Positions 18,228 to 27,088 of a DNA stretch of 64,000 nucleotides are shown piece after piece. The notes below the pieces were generated by a model that was not told the origin of the DNA, did no database searches, and saw only the letters and a list, made by a program, of their open reading frames with translations. This DNA is from an uncultured Collinsella sp. (GTDB taxonomy: Bacteria; Actinomycetota; Coriobacteriia; Coriobacteriales; Coriobacteriaceae). Every line of letters starts with the position of its first letter. The stretch's first letter is position 1. Where the stretch lies: positions 1-64,000 of the forward strand of contig CAUBOH010000004.1 of NCBI GenBank assembly GCA_958437495.1. The letters are read 5' to 3'. Both the position numbers and the translations under genes were made by a program.

Positions 18228-19466
18228 TTACTGGCGCTGTTTGGGCTCGGTGACGATGGCTCGGACGATGCGGGGGCGATCGGTGAGGTCGCGGACGATG
18301 CGCACGTCCGAAAGACCCGCTTGGCGGCAGAGCTCGGCGGCGGCATCGAGGGCGCCTTCGTAGAGCTCGCAGGCAAAGAGGCCGCCGGCGCGCAGCATGT
18401 AGGGCGCCGCATTGAGCAGGCGGCGGAAGATATCAAGACCGTCGGCGCCGCCCTCGAGCGCCAGGTCGGGCTCAAAGTCCTTGACCTCGTGCGGCAGCGA
18501 GCGCATGACGTCGGTCGGGATGTAAGGCGGATTGGAGACGAGTACGTCGAAGGTACCCCACTCCTCACGGGGAATGGAGCTCACCAGATTGGTGAGGCTA
18601 AAGGTGACCTCGTCGGATGTGAGACCGAGCGCGTCGCGGTTTTTTGTCGCGAGGTCGATAGCGCGCGGCTCGATATCGGTGGCGGTACAGGTGACGTGGC
18701 CACGGCGCTCCCAGGCAAGGGAAAGCGAGATGCAGCCCGTGCCGCAGCCGACCTCGAGAACGCGAGCGATACGGGGCTCGACCGGAGCGGGCGCAGCGGC
18801 ATCCCGCACTAGGGCAGCCTCCTGGTCGGCACCTTCGATGGCAATGCCGTATTCGTCGAGTTCGGGCTCAGCGAGCTCCTCAGCTTCCGCAGCTTCGGCC
18901 TCCTCGGCCTCGCGGTCGGCCAACTCCTCGGCATATGCGCGGCTGCCGAGTACGTCGCCACCCAGCGCCGCCTCGTCGGCAGCCGTGAGGTTAGCGGCAC
19001 GGCGCTCGGCTGTCGCTCGCTCGTCGGCCAATGCGGCTTCGGCTTTGCGCGCCTGCTCGACCTCGTCGTTCCAGGGCAGCTCAGCGCGCTGGCGGGTGGC
19101 AGCCTCGGGGCTCAATACCTCGGCGTCCAGATAGTTGAGGACCTCCTCGACGAGCATCTCGGTCTCGGGACGCGGAATGAGTACGCCGGGGGCGCACGCG
19201 ACGTCGATCATGCGGAACTGCGTGCTGCCGGTAATGTATTGCAGCGGTTCGCCCTTGGCGCGGCGGACGACCGCCGCGTGCATGGTCTCGAGCTGGGCCG
19301 CGTCAAGCATCTCGTCCATGCGCATATATAAGTCGATGCGTGCCAAGCCCGTGGCAGCGCAGAGCAACCACTCAGCAGAAAGACGGGGATGCTCCTCGCC
19401 GCGCTCGGCCAGGTACTCCTTGGTCCACTCGAGACAACGCTTGATGGTCCAAATCTCGTTTGCCAT
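18228..19466 (-). CDS. prmC: peptide chain release factor N5-glutamine methyltransferase with large insertion
   Basis: Methylates the Gln of the GGQ motif in release factors, using S-adenosylmethionine. The N-terminal helical domain ends with PLQYITGSTQF (about 74-84) and LIPRPETEMLVEEVL (about 96-110). The methyltransferase core has VLEVGCGTGCISL (about 236) and the catalytic NPPYIP (about 310). The family is usually about 280 aa; this one is 412 because some 115 residues rich in Ala, Glu and Arg (about 114-230) separate the two domains. ATG at 19466 has GGGGAGGA upstream. prfA lies 610 bases upstream rather than adjacent. Confidence 0.9.
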   Translation of the reverse strand: MANEIWTIKRCLEWTKEYLAERGEEHPRLSAEWLLCAATGLARIDLYMRMDEMLDAAQLETMHAAVVRRAKGEPLQYITGSTQFRMIDVACAPGVLIPRPETEMLVEEVLNYLDAEVLSPEAATRQRAELPWNDEVEQARKAEAALADERATAERRAANLTAADEAALGGDVLGSRAYAEELADREAEEAEAAEAEELAEPELDEYGIAIEGADQEAALVRDAAAPAPVEPRIARVLEVGCGTGCISLSLAWERRGHVTCTATDIEPRAIDLATKNRDALGLTSDEVTFSLTNLVSSIPREEWGTFDVLVSNPPYIPTDVMRSLPHEVKDFEPDLALEGGADGLDIFRRLLNAAPYMLRAGGLFACELYEGALDAAAELCRQAGLSDVRIVRDLTDRPRIVRAIVTEPKQRQ

Positions 19467-20076
19467 GGGGTCCTCCCCTCTTATGCGCCGGGCGGCGCGC
19501 GAATGTCGGAGCAGATTGTACGCGAGGGCGACGCACGATAAGGGACGATTGAAGGCGATTATCGAGAATCAGCCCAGAATTTTGCACCGGGCTCGTTCAA
19601 AGTGTTCATTCGTCGACGTCTAGATTCGCATTTGTCAAGCTTTTGGCAAGGTTGTCCCAAAACTGACCAATATCTAACCAAACGCTTGCCACATCGCTTG
19701 ACGCGCGACGCGTCAAAAATCGCCCCGCGACTTCTTGGACGATTTTTGGAGCAATATTTTCAATTGCAGATGAATGCCGATAATTTCTTAAAGCAGGTAA
19801 ATAGCTTATTTTCTAACAAAGCAGATCAAATAAATTCGAATAGTAATTTACCCAACCTAGTCATTTAAGAACGTCCCCAATGACTACCGCATCCGGAGCA
19901 AGGCAACGCCGCAGGCAGAGGACGGACAGCGAGCGCCGTCCAGGGCGAACAAGTTGGCATGAAAAAGGCAAGGCATAGACCTTCTGGTCATGCCTTGCCT
20001 TTTGAATGACAAATTGTCGCCCTGGGCGGCGCGCAGCGTCGGCCCGTTACGCGGTTTGGTAAAACCGCGTAACCCA
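19467..20076. other. 610-base gap between prmC and prfA, AT-rich core
   Basis: Positions about 19600-19870 are strikingly AT-rich for this genome. They hold one open frame (19602-19868, +) with no SD and no recognisable family, which I do not call. A short string GAACGTCCCCAATGACTACC (19869-19888) recurs inverted near 25899. A long hairpin repeat follows at 19924-20040. Confidence 0.5.
19924..20072. repeat. long palindromic repeat, family A copy 1
   Basis: A hairpin of about 117 bases (19924-20040) with nested arms CCAGGGCGA / TCGCCCTGG and AAAAGGCAAGGCAT / ATGCCTTGCCTTTT around a TTCT loop. A small perfect hairpin GTTACGCGGTTT / AAACCGCGTAAC (20045-20072) ends 4 bases from the prfA stop. 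A second copy lies at 25932-26074. Confidence 0.85.
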
Positions 20077-21144
20077 CTACACAGCCTGTGCCAGCTTCTC
20101 GGCACGCTCGGCGGCGGCGAGCGCCTCGATGACGGTGCCGAGCTGGTCGCCCAGAAGGACGCCGTTGTAGGTGGAGTTGAAGCCGATGCGGTGGTCGGTC
20201 ACGCGGTCCTGGGGCTGGTTGTAGGTGCGGATCTTCTCGGAACGGTTGCCGTGGCCGATCTGGCTTTGGCGCTCGGCACCGAGCTCTGCCTGCTGCTTCT
20301 CGAGCTCCATCTCGTACAGACGGGCGCGCAGCATCTGCATGCAGACCTCGCGGTTCTGAATCTGGGAGCGCTGTTCCTGCGACTGCACCACGGTGTTGGT
20401 GGGCAGGTGGGTGATGCGCACGGCGGAATACGTGGTGTTAACGCACTGACCGCCAGGGCCGGAGGCGCAGTAAGTGTCGATGCGCAGGTCGGATTGGTTG
20501 ATCTGGACGTCGATTTCCTCGGCCTCGGGAAGTACGGCGACGGTAGCCGTGGAGGTCTGAATGCGGCCCTGGGACTCGGTCTTGGGGACGCGCTGGACGC
20601 GGTGCACGCCGGACTCAAACTTCATAACGGAGTAGACGCGGTCGCCCTCGACCTTGAACTCGATAGACTTAAAGCCGCCGGCCTCACTGGGGCTGGAATC
20701 GAGCACGGTGGTCTTCCAACCGCGCGATTCGCAGAAACGCTGATACATCTTGTACAGGTCGCCGGCAAAGATGGCTGCCTCGTCGCCACCGGCGGCGGAG
20801 CGAATCTCGACGATGGTGTTCTTGTCGTCGTTGGGGTCACTCGGGATGAGCATGTACTTAATGTCTTCCTCGAGTTGGGGAAGCTTGGCCTCGTTTTCGG
20901 AGATGTCCATCTGGAGCATCTCCTTCTCATCGGCATCGGTAGTATCGTGGAGCATTTCCTTGGCAGCCTCGATGTCATCGAGCGCGCCGATGTACTCGCG
21001 CGAGGCGGCGATGAGGTCGGACTGGTGCGCGTACTCCTTGTTGAGACGCGTGAACTCCTTGATGTCGGAGGCGACGGCCGGGTCGGACAGCTTCTTCTCG
21101 AGCTCCTCGTAGGCCTTGATGATCTTTTCGAGCTTGTCGCGCAT
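20077..21144 (-). CDS. prfA: peptide chain release factor 1
   Basis: Class I release factor reading UAA and UAG. The stop-codon tripeptide is P-x-T (VPKTE, residues 187-189), and the peptidyl-hydrolysis motif GGQ lies at 231-233, followed by CVNTTYSAVRITH. The Gln of GGQ is the substrate of PrmC. Length is 355 aa, as expected. ATG at 21144 has AGGAGT just upstream. Confidence 0.96.
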   Translation of the reverse strand: MRDKLEKIIKAYEELEKKLSDPAVASDIKEFTRLNKEYAHQSDLIAASREYIGALDDIEAAKEMLHDTTDADEKEMLQMDISENEAKLPQLEEDIKYMLIPSDPNDDKNTIVEIRSAAGGDEAAIFAGDLYKMYQRFCESRGWKTTVLDSSPSEAGGFKSIEFKVEGDRVYSVMKFESGVHRVQRVPKTESQGRIQTSTATVAVLPEAEEIDVQINQSDLRIDTYCASGPGGQCVNTTYSAVRITHLPTNTVVQSQEQRSQIQNREVCMQMLRARLYEMELEKQQAELGAERQSQIGHGNRSEKIRTYNQPQDRVTDHRIGFNSTYNGVLLGDQLGTVIEALAAAERAEKLAQAV

Positions 21145-21381
21145 GGCAGGACTCCTTTATATGCGTGAAGATGAAAATCGGCAGAGTTGATGGGGCGCAC
21201 GGCGCCACTGCGGGGGTAAGCCCAGCTAGAACATGTCGATCTTCAGATACATGCGCATCCCTTCGCGTATGGGGTACATAGTTGCGGTCTAACCCATACA
21301 TGATAGCGTGCGCAGGCAAACCTGCATATAACCCGCACGGAATGAGTGGGCGTAGCGGTTGGGGACGTTCATTAACAGCTA

Positions 21382-21408
21382 ACAAAGGGACTGTCGCCTT
21401 GTCACATT
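21382..21408. repeat. short palindrome, family F, at peptidase stop codon
   Basis: ACAAAGG (21382-21388) pairs with CCTTGT, part of CCTTGTCACATT (21397-21408), which runs directly into the stop codon of the M20 peptidase. Related hairpins lie at 28126, 33027, 34074 and 57124. Confidence 0.65.
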
Positions 21409-22836
21409 CTAGAGCGTTTGAAGCAAAGCAATGAGGAAGCGTACGCCCTGGAGGTAGGCGCGGCGGGTGATGCGCTCGTTGGTGCCGTGGACACCGCGCT
21501 CGCACTCGTCATCGTCTACCACAAAGGCCGAGAAGCGAATGCACTCGGGGCAAATGCGCTGGTAGTTGGCAGCATCGGTCGCGCCAATCACGGTTGAAGG
21601 AACGATGCCGATAGGAGCTCCGCCCGTCGCCGATGATCCGTTTTCCTCCGTCCCCTTTGGATCGCGGAAATAGCGGGCGGCGATGGCGCGGACGGTCTCG
21701 AGTCCCGGTCCGCCGATGCGCGGAGACGGCGAGGGTTCGGAGCTGCCAGGACCGAGCTCAATCTCGACGCGGTCGGCGAGCCCCGCCTCGGCAACGGCGA
21801 CGCGGCAGCGGGCCACGACATCGGCCACGCTCGTGCCCTCGAGCATGCGGAAATTGATATTGGCCCACATATCCTGCGGCATCACGTTGGCACCGGTGCT
21901 ACCGCCCTCGATTTGGGTCGGTGCACAGGTGGTGGTCACGAGCGGATAGAGCTTCTTACTGGCGAGGCACTCGCGCACGATGGCGTCCTTGTTGAAGGCG
22001 ATCTCGTCGGCCGTGTAGAGCCCCAGCTCGACGAGCTGTGCGGCAAGCAGGTCCGTGACGCGCGTCGGCCATTCGATATCGCAGATTGCGGCGATGGCAC
22101 GGCTCAGCACCTCGAGCGAGGTGCCACCGTAGGGGTTGGAGGAATGCCCGCCCTCGCTACGCGTCCTCAACACGATATCGGCGTAGCCCTTCTCCGCGAG
22201 ATCGGCATGCATAAGCCAGCCCTCGCCCGCGCTGTACTCGGCAGCCGGAACGATGCGGTAGTCGCCCTCGTCGATCAGGAACTCGAGCTCAACACCGCGC
22301 TCCTCGAGCACGCGTCCGATGGCACCCGCACCGAACTGCGTGGTTTCCTCGTCCTGGCCAAAAGCCAGCAGCAGGGTGCGCTCGTGCTCCCAGCCGTGGG
22401 CCAGCGCATACTCAACCGCCTCGAGAATACCTGCGACCTGGTCTTTCATGTCGATGGCGCCGCGACCCCAAATGCAGGCGTCGTCCACATGTCCGCTAAA
22501 GGGGGCGTGCGTCCAATCGTCCTCGGTGCCGGGCACCACGGGAACCACGTCCATATGACCCATGAGCATAACGGGCTTGAGGGCAGAGTCGGAGCCGGAA
22601 AGCGTCACCAGCAGCGAATGATCGATGAGCTCGGCCTTACCCGCCGCAAATACGTGCGGCCAGGCCTGCTGCATATACGCGCGCAGGTCATCGAACGGCT
22701 GCCAGTCCACCGCCTCGGCATCCATGTTCGAAATGGTCGGAAACGACAGCACGCGACCCAGGCGCTCGCATGCGCCGGCCTTGTCCAAATCGGCAAAATC
22801 ATCCTCATGCGCAAAGAAGCGCCAAACCTCGGCCAT
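21409..22836 (-). CDS. M20 family metallopeptidase (carboxypeptidase type)
   Basis: Di-zinc exopeptidase of the M20 family, similar in layout to PM20D1/ArgE-type enzymes. Motifs: LMGHMDVVPV (about 74-83), WGRGAIDMKDQ (about 110), GQDEETTQFGA (about 145) and EGGHSSNPYGG (about 223). A dimerisation domain sits between about 200 and 330. Length is 475 aa. ATG at 22836 has AAAGGA upstream; an in-frame ATG at 22890 has none. It is the last gene behind an amino-acid ABC transporter operon, so it may act on peptides or N-acyl amino acids; substrate unknown. Confidence 0.87.
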   Translation of the reverse strand: MAEVWRFFAHEDDFADLDKAGACERLGRVLSFPTISNMDAEAVDWQPFDDLRAYMQQAWPHVFAAGKAELIDHSLLVTLSGSDSALKPVMLMGHMDVVPVVPGTEDDWTHAPFSGHVDDACIWGRGAIDMKDQVAGILEAVEYALAHGWEHERTLLLAFGQDEETTQFGAGAIGRVLEERGVELEFLIDEGDYRIVPAAEYSAGEGWLMHADLAEKGYADIVLRTRSEGGHSSNPYGGTSLEVLSRAIAAICDIEWPTRVTDLLAAQLVELGLYTADEIAFNKDAIVRECLASKKLYPLVTTTCAPTQIEGGSTGANVMPQDMWANINFRMLEGTSVADVVARCRVAVAEAGLADRVEIELGPGSSEPSPSPRIGGPGLETVRAIAARYFRDPKGTEENGSSATGGAPIGIVPSTVIGATDAANYQRICPECIRFSAFVVDDDECERGVHGTNERITRRAYLQGVRFLIALLQTL

Positions 22837-22908
22837 GACATCCTTTCGATTGTGATGACGAGAGCCGCCCCACCGGAGCGGCCCTGCCACATAAGCGTTT
22901 GCGGACGG

Positions 22909-23694
22909 TTATTTGTCCTCGAGATAACGCGAGAGGAACTCGCGGGTGCGCTGGTGCTTGGGGTTGCCGAAGAGCTCGGCCGGCGCGGCATCCTCGAGCA
23001 CCACGCCCTTGTCCATAAAGACCACGCGGTCGGACACCGTGCGGGCAAAGGCCATCTCGTGCGTGACGACGACCATGGTCATGCCGTCGGCAGCGAGCTT
23101 GCGCATGACCTCGAGCACCTCGCCCACGATCTCGGGGTCGAGTGCCGAGGTCGGCTCGTCGAACAGCATGATCTGCGGATTCATGCACAGGGCGCGCGCG
23201 ATGGCCACGCGCTGCTTTTGACCACCGGACAGGCGACCCACGGCGGCGTGCGCGAACTTTTCGAGCCCCACGCTCGTCAGATGCTCCATCGCGACCTTCT
23301 CAGCCTCGGCCTTGCTCATCTTTTTGAGCGTGACGGGCGCGAGCGTGCAGTTGTCGAGCACATCCATGTTGTTGAACAGGTTAAAGCCCTGGAACACCAT
23401 GCCGATGTCCTCACGCAGCTTGTTAATGTTGCAGCGCTCGGCCGTAAGGTCCTGGCCATGGAACCAGATATGGCCCGCGTCCGGGGTCTCGAGCAGGTTG
23501 AGGCAGCGCAGAAAGGTCGATTTGCCCGAACCCGAGGCACCGATAATGGTGACGACCTCGCCGGGGTTAACGGAGAGGTCGATGCCCTTGAGCACCTCGA
23601 GCGAGCCGAAGCTCTTGCGCAGGCCCTCGACGCGAATGAGCGGCTCATTGGTCTGTGCGGCGGCCGCGGTGCCGGTAGTGGTGGTATCTGCCAT
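22909..23694 (-). CDS. amino acid ABC transporter ATP-binding protein (GlnQ type)
   Basis: ATPase subunit of a polar amino acid importer. Walker A GASGSGKST (about residue 50), Q-loop MVFQGFNLF (about 97), signature LSGGQKQRVAIARAL (about 151), Walker B IMLFDEPTSALD (about 171) and the switch His in VVTHEM are all intact. 261 aa from ATG 23694, which has GAGGAG upstream. It follows the permease gene by 22 bases. Confidence 0.93.
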   Translation of the reverse strand: MADTTTTGTAAAAQTNEPLIRVEGLRKSFGSLEVLKGIDLSVNPGEVVTIIGASGSGKSTFLRCLNLLETPDAGHIWFHGQDLTAERCNINKLREDIGMVFQGFNLFNNMDVLDNCTLAPVTLKKMSKAEAEKVAMEHLTSVGLEKFAHAAVGRLSGGQKQRVAIARALCMNPQIMLFDEPTSALDPEIVGEVLEVMRKLAADGMTMVVVTHEMAFARTVSDRVVFMDKGVVLEDAAPAELFGNPKHQRTREFLSRYLEDK

Positions 23695-23716
23695 GATGAT
23701 TCTCCTCGTCTTGCGC

Positions 23717-24865
23717 CTAGTTGGAGCTGGGCAGCGTTGCCGGGGCCTCGGCGCCGAGCTTTTTGCCAAAAGCCTCGAGCAGGCGGCTCGCCACGAGCGT
23801 CAGGATCAGGTAGACCACGAGCGCCACGCAGTAGACCTCCATCTGGCGGTAGTACACGCCGGCGACGGTGGTAGTAGCGTACATGAGGTCGAACACGCCG
23901 ATGACCGAAAGCACCGACGAATCCTTGATGTTGATGATGAGCTCGTTGGTGAGCGCCGGAATCGCGTTTTTAATGCCCTGGGGGAACACGACCTTGCGCA
24001 TAGCCTGCCACTGCGACAGGCCCAGCGAGCGCGCCGCCTCGGCCTGACCGGGATCGATGGACTCGATGCCGCCGCGCAGGACCTCCATCATGTAGGCGGT
24101 GGAGTTGAGCGAGATGGTGACGAGGCCGGCGGTGAAGGTACTCCAGATCTGGTTGGCCTGGGCGGTCTCGAAGCCTATGCCGCGCAAAACGGTAAAGCCC
24201 GCGTAATAGATGAGCAGGCCCTGGACCATCATGGGCGTGCCGCGCACGATGGTAGAGTAGACGGTCGCAAAGCCACGGCCGATGCTCTTAAAGAAGCGCG
24301 TGAGGTCGTTATCCACGCGGTCGAACGTCTGAATGCGCAAAAACGCAAGGAGCAGCGCCAGGAAGAATGCAATGACGGTGCCGAAGGTCGCAAGTGCGAT
24401 AGTGATCTCGATGCCGCGGATGAAGAAGTCCCCGCTCTTGTAGGTCATGTAGACCAGGCTCGACAAAAAGTCGCTGGGGTTGGAATCCGAGACAATGCTC
24501 ACCTGCACCAGGTCGATAAACGACATGACGCAACGGTCCACGAAAAAGACCGCCGCGATGGCGACCACGACGTAGCTGCCTAAGCGTGCGCCACGACGGA
24601 AACGCTCGGATGCGAACGACGACTTTTCGCGATAGTCATTCCAGTGCATGAGTTTGGTGACCAGCGCCGCCGCCGACACGACGAGCCAGGCCCAAAGGAT
24701 TGCCCAGAGGCAGTCTTGGAACACGCCCGTAGGCGCCAAGAAGCTCAACGGCGTGGGGTTGCGTTGGCTAAACGCCAGGCCGAGCGCAGCGATAACGCTC
24801 GTGCCCAGGTACACATAACGGTGGTCGGCCTTGATAAAGGAGGCCAGGCGATTGATGGTTTTCAT
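23717..24865 (-). CDS. amino acid ABC transporter permease
   Basis: Integral membrane subunit with a C-terminal BPD_transp_1 domain; the His/Glu/Gln-type EAA loop reads EAARSLGLSQWQAMRKVVFPQ, seen here as EAARSLGLSQ and VVFPQ (about residue 281). The 382-aa length is about 150 more than a minimal permease. The extra N-terminal part has three hydrophobic segments (about 20-130) before the conserved core. It lies between the binding-protein and ATPase genes. Confidence 0.9.
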   Translation of the reverse strand: MKTINRLASFIKADHRYVYLGTSVIAALGLAFSQRNPTPLSFLAPTGVFQDCLWAILWAWLVVSAAALVTKLMHWNDYREKSSFASERFRRGARLGSYVVVAIAAVFFVDRCVMSFIDLVQVSIVSDSNPSDFLSSLVYMTYKSGDFFIRGIEITIALATFGTVIAFFLALLLAFLRIQTFDRVDNDLTRFFKSIGRGFATVYSTIVRGTPMMVQGLLIYYAGFTVLRGIGFETAQANQIWSTFTAGLVTISLNSTAYMMEVLRGGIESIDPGQAEAARSLGLSQWQAMRKVVFPQGIKNAIPALTNELIINIKDSSVLSVIGVFDLMYATTTVAGVYYRQMEVYCVALVVYLILTLVASRLLEAFGKKLGAEAPATLPSSN

Positions 24866-24874
24866 GCTGCCTCC

Positions 24875-25801
24875 CTATGCCGGCTGACGGTCGAGGCACG
24901 CGTCCCACATTTGGTCGCGCTCCTCTTGGCTGATGCCTTTGAGTGTCTTGTCGATGAGCTTAAGCAGCTTGTCCGAGCCCTTGCGGCAGCCGACGTTTGC
25001 CGCGACCTCCTGCTTAAAGCCCTCGCCCTCGGCAAAATGAATAGGGACAATGCCCGGATTTTGGGCCATATAGCCCTTCTCGTTCTCGGTGTTGTACGTC
25101 ACGGCGTCACAGGTACCCTGCAGCAGGTTCGAGAACACCGTGGGGACCGAATCGACCGGGTTCTTGTGGACAACGCCCGGGATCTCGTCGATGACGGTGT
25201 CGAGCATGGTGTCCTTTTGGCCGAGTACTGTGGCACCGCTAAAGTCGCTGAGCTTGGTGGCGTTTTGGTAGGGGGAACCCTCTTTTACGAACAGGCCAAA
25301 GTAGCCAATGAAATACGGGTCGGAGAAGCCGACCGACTCCTCACGCTCGGGCGTGGCGCTCATACCGGCGATGATGAGGTCAATCTGGCCGTTGTTGAGC
25401 GAATCGATAAGGCCCGAGAAGCTCTGCTTGACGGCAACGGGCTCGCCACCGAGGGCCTTGCAGACAATCTTGGCGATCTGCACGTCGTAACCATCGGCGT
25501 AGGCTCCCTGCACGTTGTCGATGGGAATGGTGAACTCGCTGGCCTCGGAGACCTGCCAGTTGTACGGGGCGTAGGCCGCCTCCATGCCGATGCGGATCTT
25601 GTCCTTGCCGATCACGGAATCGGACAGGTCGTCGCGACCGCCGCCCGTCGTGGGCTGAACTACTTCCAGCGTGGAGGGGCGCTGGCAACCGGCAAGTGCG
25701 CCGGCGACGACGGAAGCGCTCGCAGCGAGAGCGCTACCCAAAAAGATGCGACGGCTGCATACCGGCTGTGGATGCGCGTCGCGTTGATGGGGAGAATGCA
25801 T
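24875..25801 (-). CDS. amino acid ABC transporter substrate-binding lipoprotein
   Basis: Extracellular solute-binding protein, family 3. The N-terminus carries a twin-arginine-like SRRIFLG and a lipobox ALAGC (Cys near residue 38), so it is probably Tat-exported and lipid-anchored. The ligand domain has IRIGMEAAYAPYNW, GYDVQIAKIV, and GQIDLIIAGMSATPERE with the conserved Arg that binds the amino acid carboxylate. 308 aa from ATG 25801, with AGGGAAGG upstream. First gene of the operon (binding protein, permease, ATPase, then peptidase). Confidence 0.92.
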   Translation of the reverse strand: MHSPHQRDAHPQPVCSRRIFLGSALAASASVVAGALAGCQRPSTLEVVQPTTGGGRDDLSDSVIGKDKIRIGMEAAYAPYNWQVSEASEFTIPIDNVQGAYADGYDVQIAKIVCKALGGEPVAVKQSFSGLIDSLNNGQIDLIIAGMSATPEREESVGFSDPYFIGYFGLFVKEGSPYQNATKLSDFSGATVLGQKDTMLDTVIDEIPGVVHKNPVDSVPTVFSNLLQGTCDAVTYNTENEKGYMAQNPGIVPIHFAEGEGFKQEVAANVGCRKGSDKLLKLIDKTLKGISQEERDQMWDACLDRQPA

Positions 25802-25931
25802 AATCTGCCTTCCCTGTTGAATCGTATGCTGACGACTTAACAGGATATACGCCAGCGACCAGCAGCGCAGCACAAGCTCGAAAAATTAATAGACACACGG
25901 TAGTCATTGGGAACGTCGATGTTTTGGCAAT

Positions 25932-26074
25932 GCCAGCGAGCGCCGCCCAGAGCGAACAAGTTGGCATGAAAAAGGCACGGCATAGACCTTCTGGTCATGC
26001 CGTGCCTTTTGAATGGCAAATTGTCGCTCTGGGTGGCGCGCAGCGTCGACCGGCCCGCCGTTCGTCAGAACGGC
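25932..26074. repeat. long palindromic repeat, family A copy 2
   Basis: Same structure as the copy at 19924. Arms read CCAGAGCGA / TCGCTCTGG and AAAAGGCACGGCAT / ATGCCGTGCCTTTT, so both stems differ from copy 1 at paired positions in a compensatory way. The tail hairpin GCCGTTC-GTCA-GAACGGC (26057-26074) ends 7 bases from the epimerase stop. An inverted copy of the GTAGTCATTGGG string precedes it (25900-25911). Confidence 0.85.
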
Positions 26075-26081
26075 GGAACCT

Positions 26082-26975
26082 CTAGAGCAGCGTAACGCTA
26101 AAGCTGCGAACATCCGTCTCGCCGGGGGCCAGCGTAATGGTGTTGACCTTGTGCTCAAAGACATCGTCCTCGGTGTCCATGGTGGTATGACCGGTCCAGG
26201 GCTCGAGCGCCACAAACGGAGCGTCGTTGGCGGCAGACCACACGCCAATGTACTTAAAGCCATCAAAGTCGATCTTGACGCCATGGCCCGATTTGCGGCC
26301 GCGCAGCGTGAGCGTGGAGCCCGGAGTATCGGTGAACATGATGGCATCGTTATCGAAGCTGCGGTGCGTGATGGGCAGCACGTCCGAGTTATCGGGAGCC
26401 TTGTAGCCACCCTCGAACGTCATAAGACCGTCGGGCGTGATGATGGGAGCCTCGTTAGTCCAAGCCTCGGTAAACGCCAGCTCGTAATCCTCGAATGCCT
26501 CGCCCTCGGCACCGGGAGCCGGTACGTTAAACGCGGGGTGGCCGCCCACCGAGAACGGCAGGTCCACGTCGCCGGTGTTCGTAACGGCAAAGGTCTGGGT
26601 AAGCGTGGCGTCACCAGTCAGGGCATAGGTCATGTTGAGCTTAAAGTGGTACGGGAAGGCCTTGAGCGACTCGGGCGTGTCGGTGATCTCGTACGTTACC
26701 GAGGAGCCGTCCTCCGAAACCTCGACCAGCTTGTGCTCGACGATGCGCGCGAGTCCGTGGCGCGGCATCTCGCAGGTGCCGGCCGCAGACGTTGCCGTGT
26801 TGTTGCGCAGTGAGCCCACAATGGGGAACAGGATGGGCGCATGCTTGCCCCAAAAGGCGGGGTCGCCCTGCCACAGATATTCGTTGCCGTTGAGGGCAAG
26901 GCTCGTGAGCTGGGCACCCATGGAATCGATGGCCGCGGTAAGGTTGCCGCGCTTGATGGTAGTGACGGTGGACAT
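26082..26975 (-). CDS. aldose 1-epimerase family protein
   Basis: Galactose-mutarotase-like protein that interconverts alpha and beta anomers of a sugar or binds it. Visible: ILFPIVGSLRNN (about residue 51), a catalytic His in MPRHGLAR (about 76), SVGGHPAFNVP (about 145) and EPWTGHTT near 250 with a conserved Glu. 297 aa from ATG 26975 with GGAGG 7 bases upstream. It resembles the LacX subgroup. No neighbouring sugar operon indicates the substrate. Confidence 0.85.
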   Translation of the reverse strand: MSTVTTIKRGNLTAAIDSMGAQLTSLALNGNEYLWQGDPAFWGKHAPILFPIVGSLRNNTATSAAGTCEMPRHGLARIVEHKLVEVSEDGSSVTYEITDTPESLKAFPYHFKLNMTYALTGDATLTQTFAVTNTGDVDLPFSVGGHPAFNVPAPGAEGEAFEDYELAFTEAWTNEAPIITPDGLMTFEGGYKAPDNSDVLPITHRSFDNDAIMFTDTPGSTLTLRGRKSGHGVKIDFDGFKYIGVWSAANDAPFVALEPWTGHTTMDTEDDVFEHKVNTITLAPGETDVRSFSVTLL

Positions 26976-27088
26976 GCTACTTCCTCCAAAAGTAAACAAT
27001 AGTGTCGAGGGCTATTGTCCCACTCTTGGCGGCGGAACGGGACGGTGGGCGATTATTGAGTAGCCATAGCGGAATGAGCGGCGAGCGC

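Noticed and set aside
19602..19868. 88-codon frame in the AT-rich gap
   Set aside because: No ribosome binding site, no similarity recognised, and its composition follows the AT-rich non-coding stretch.
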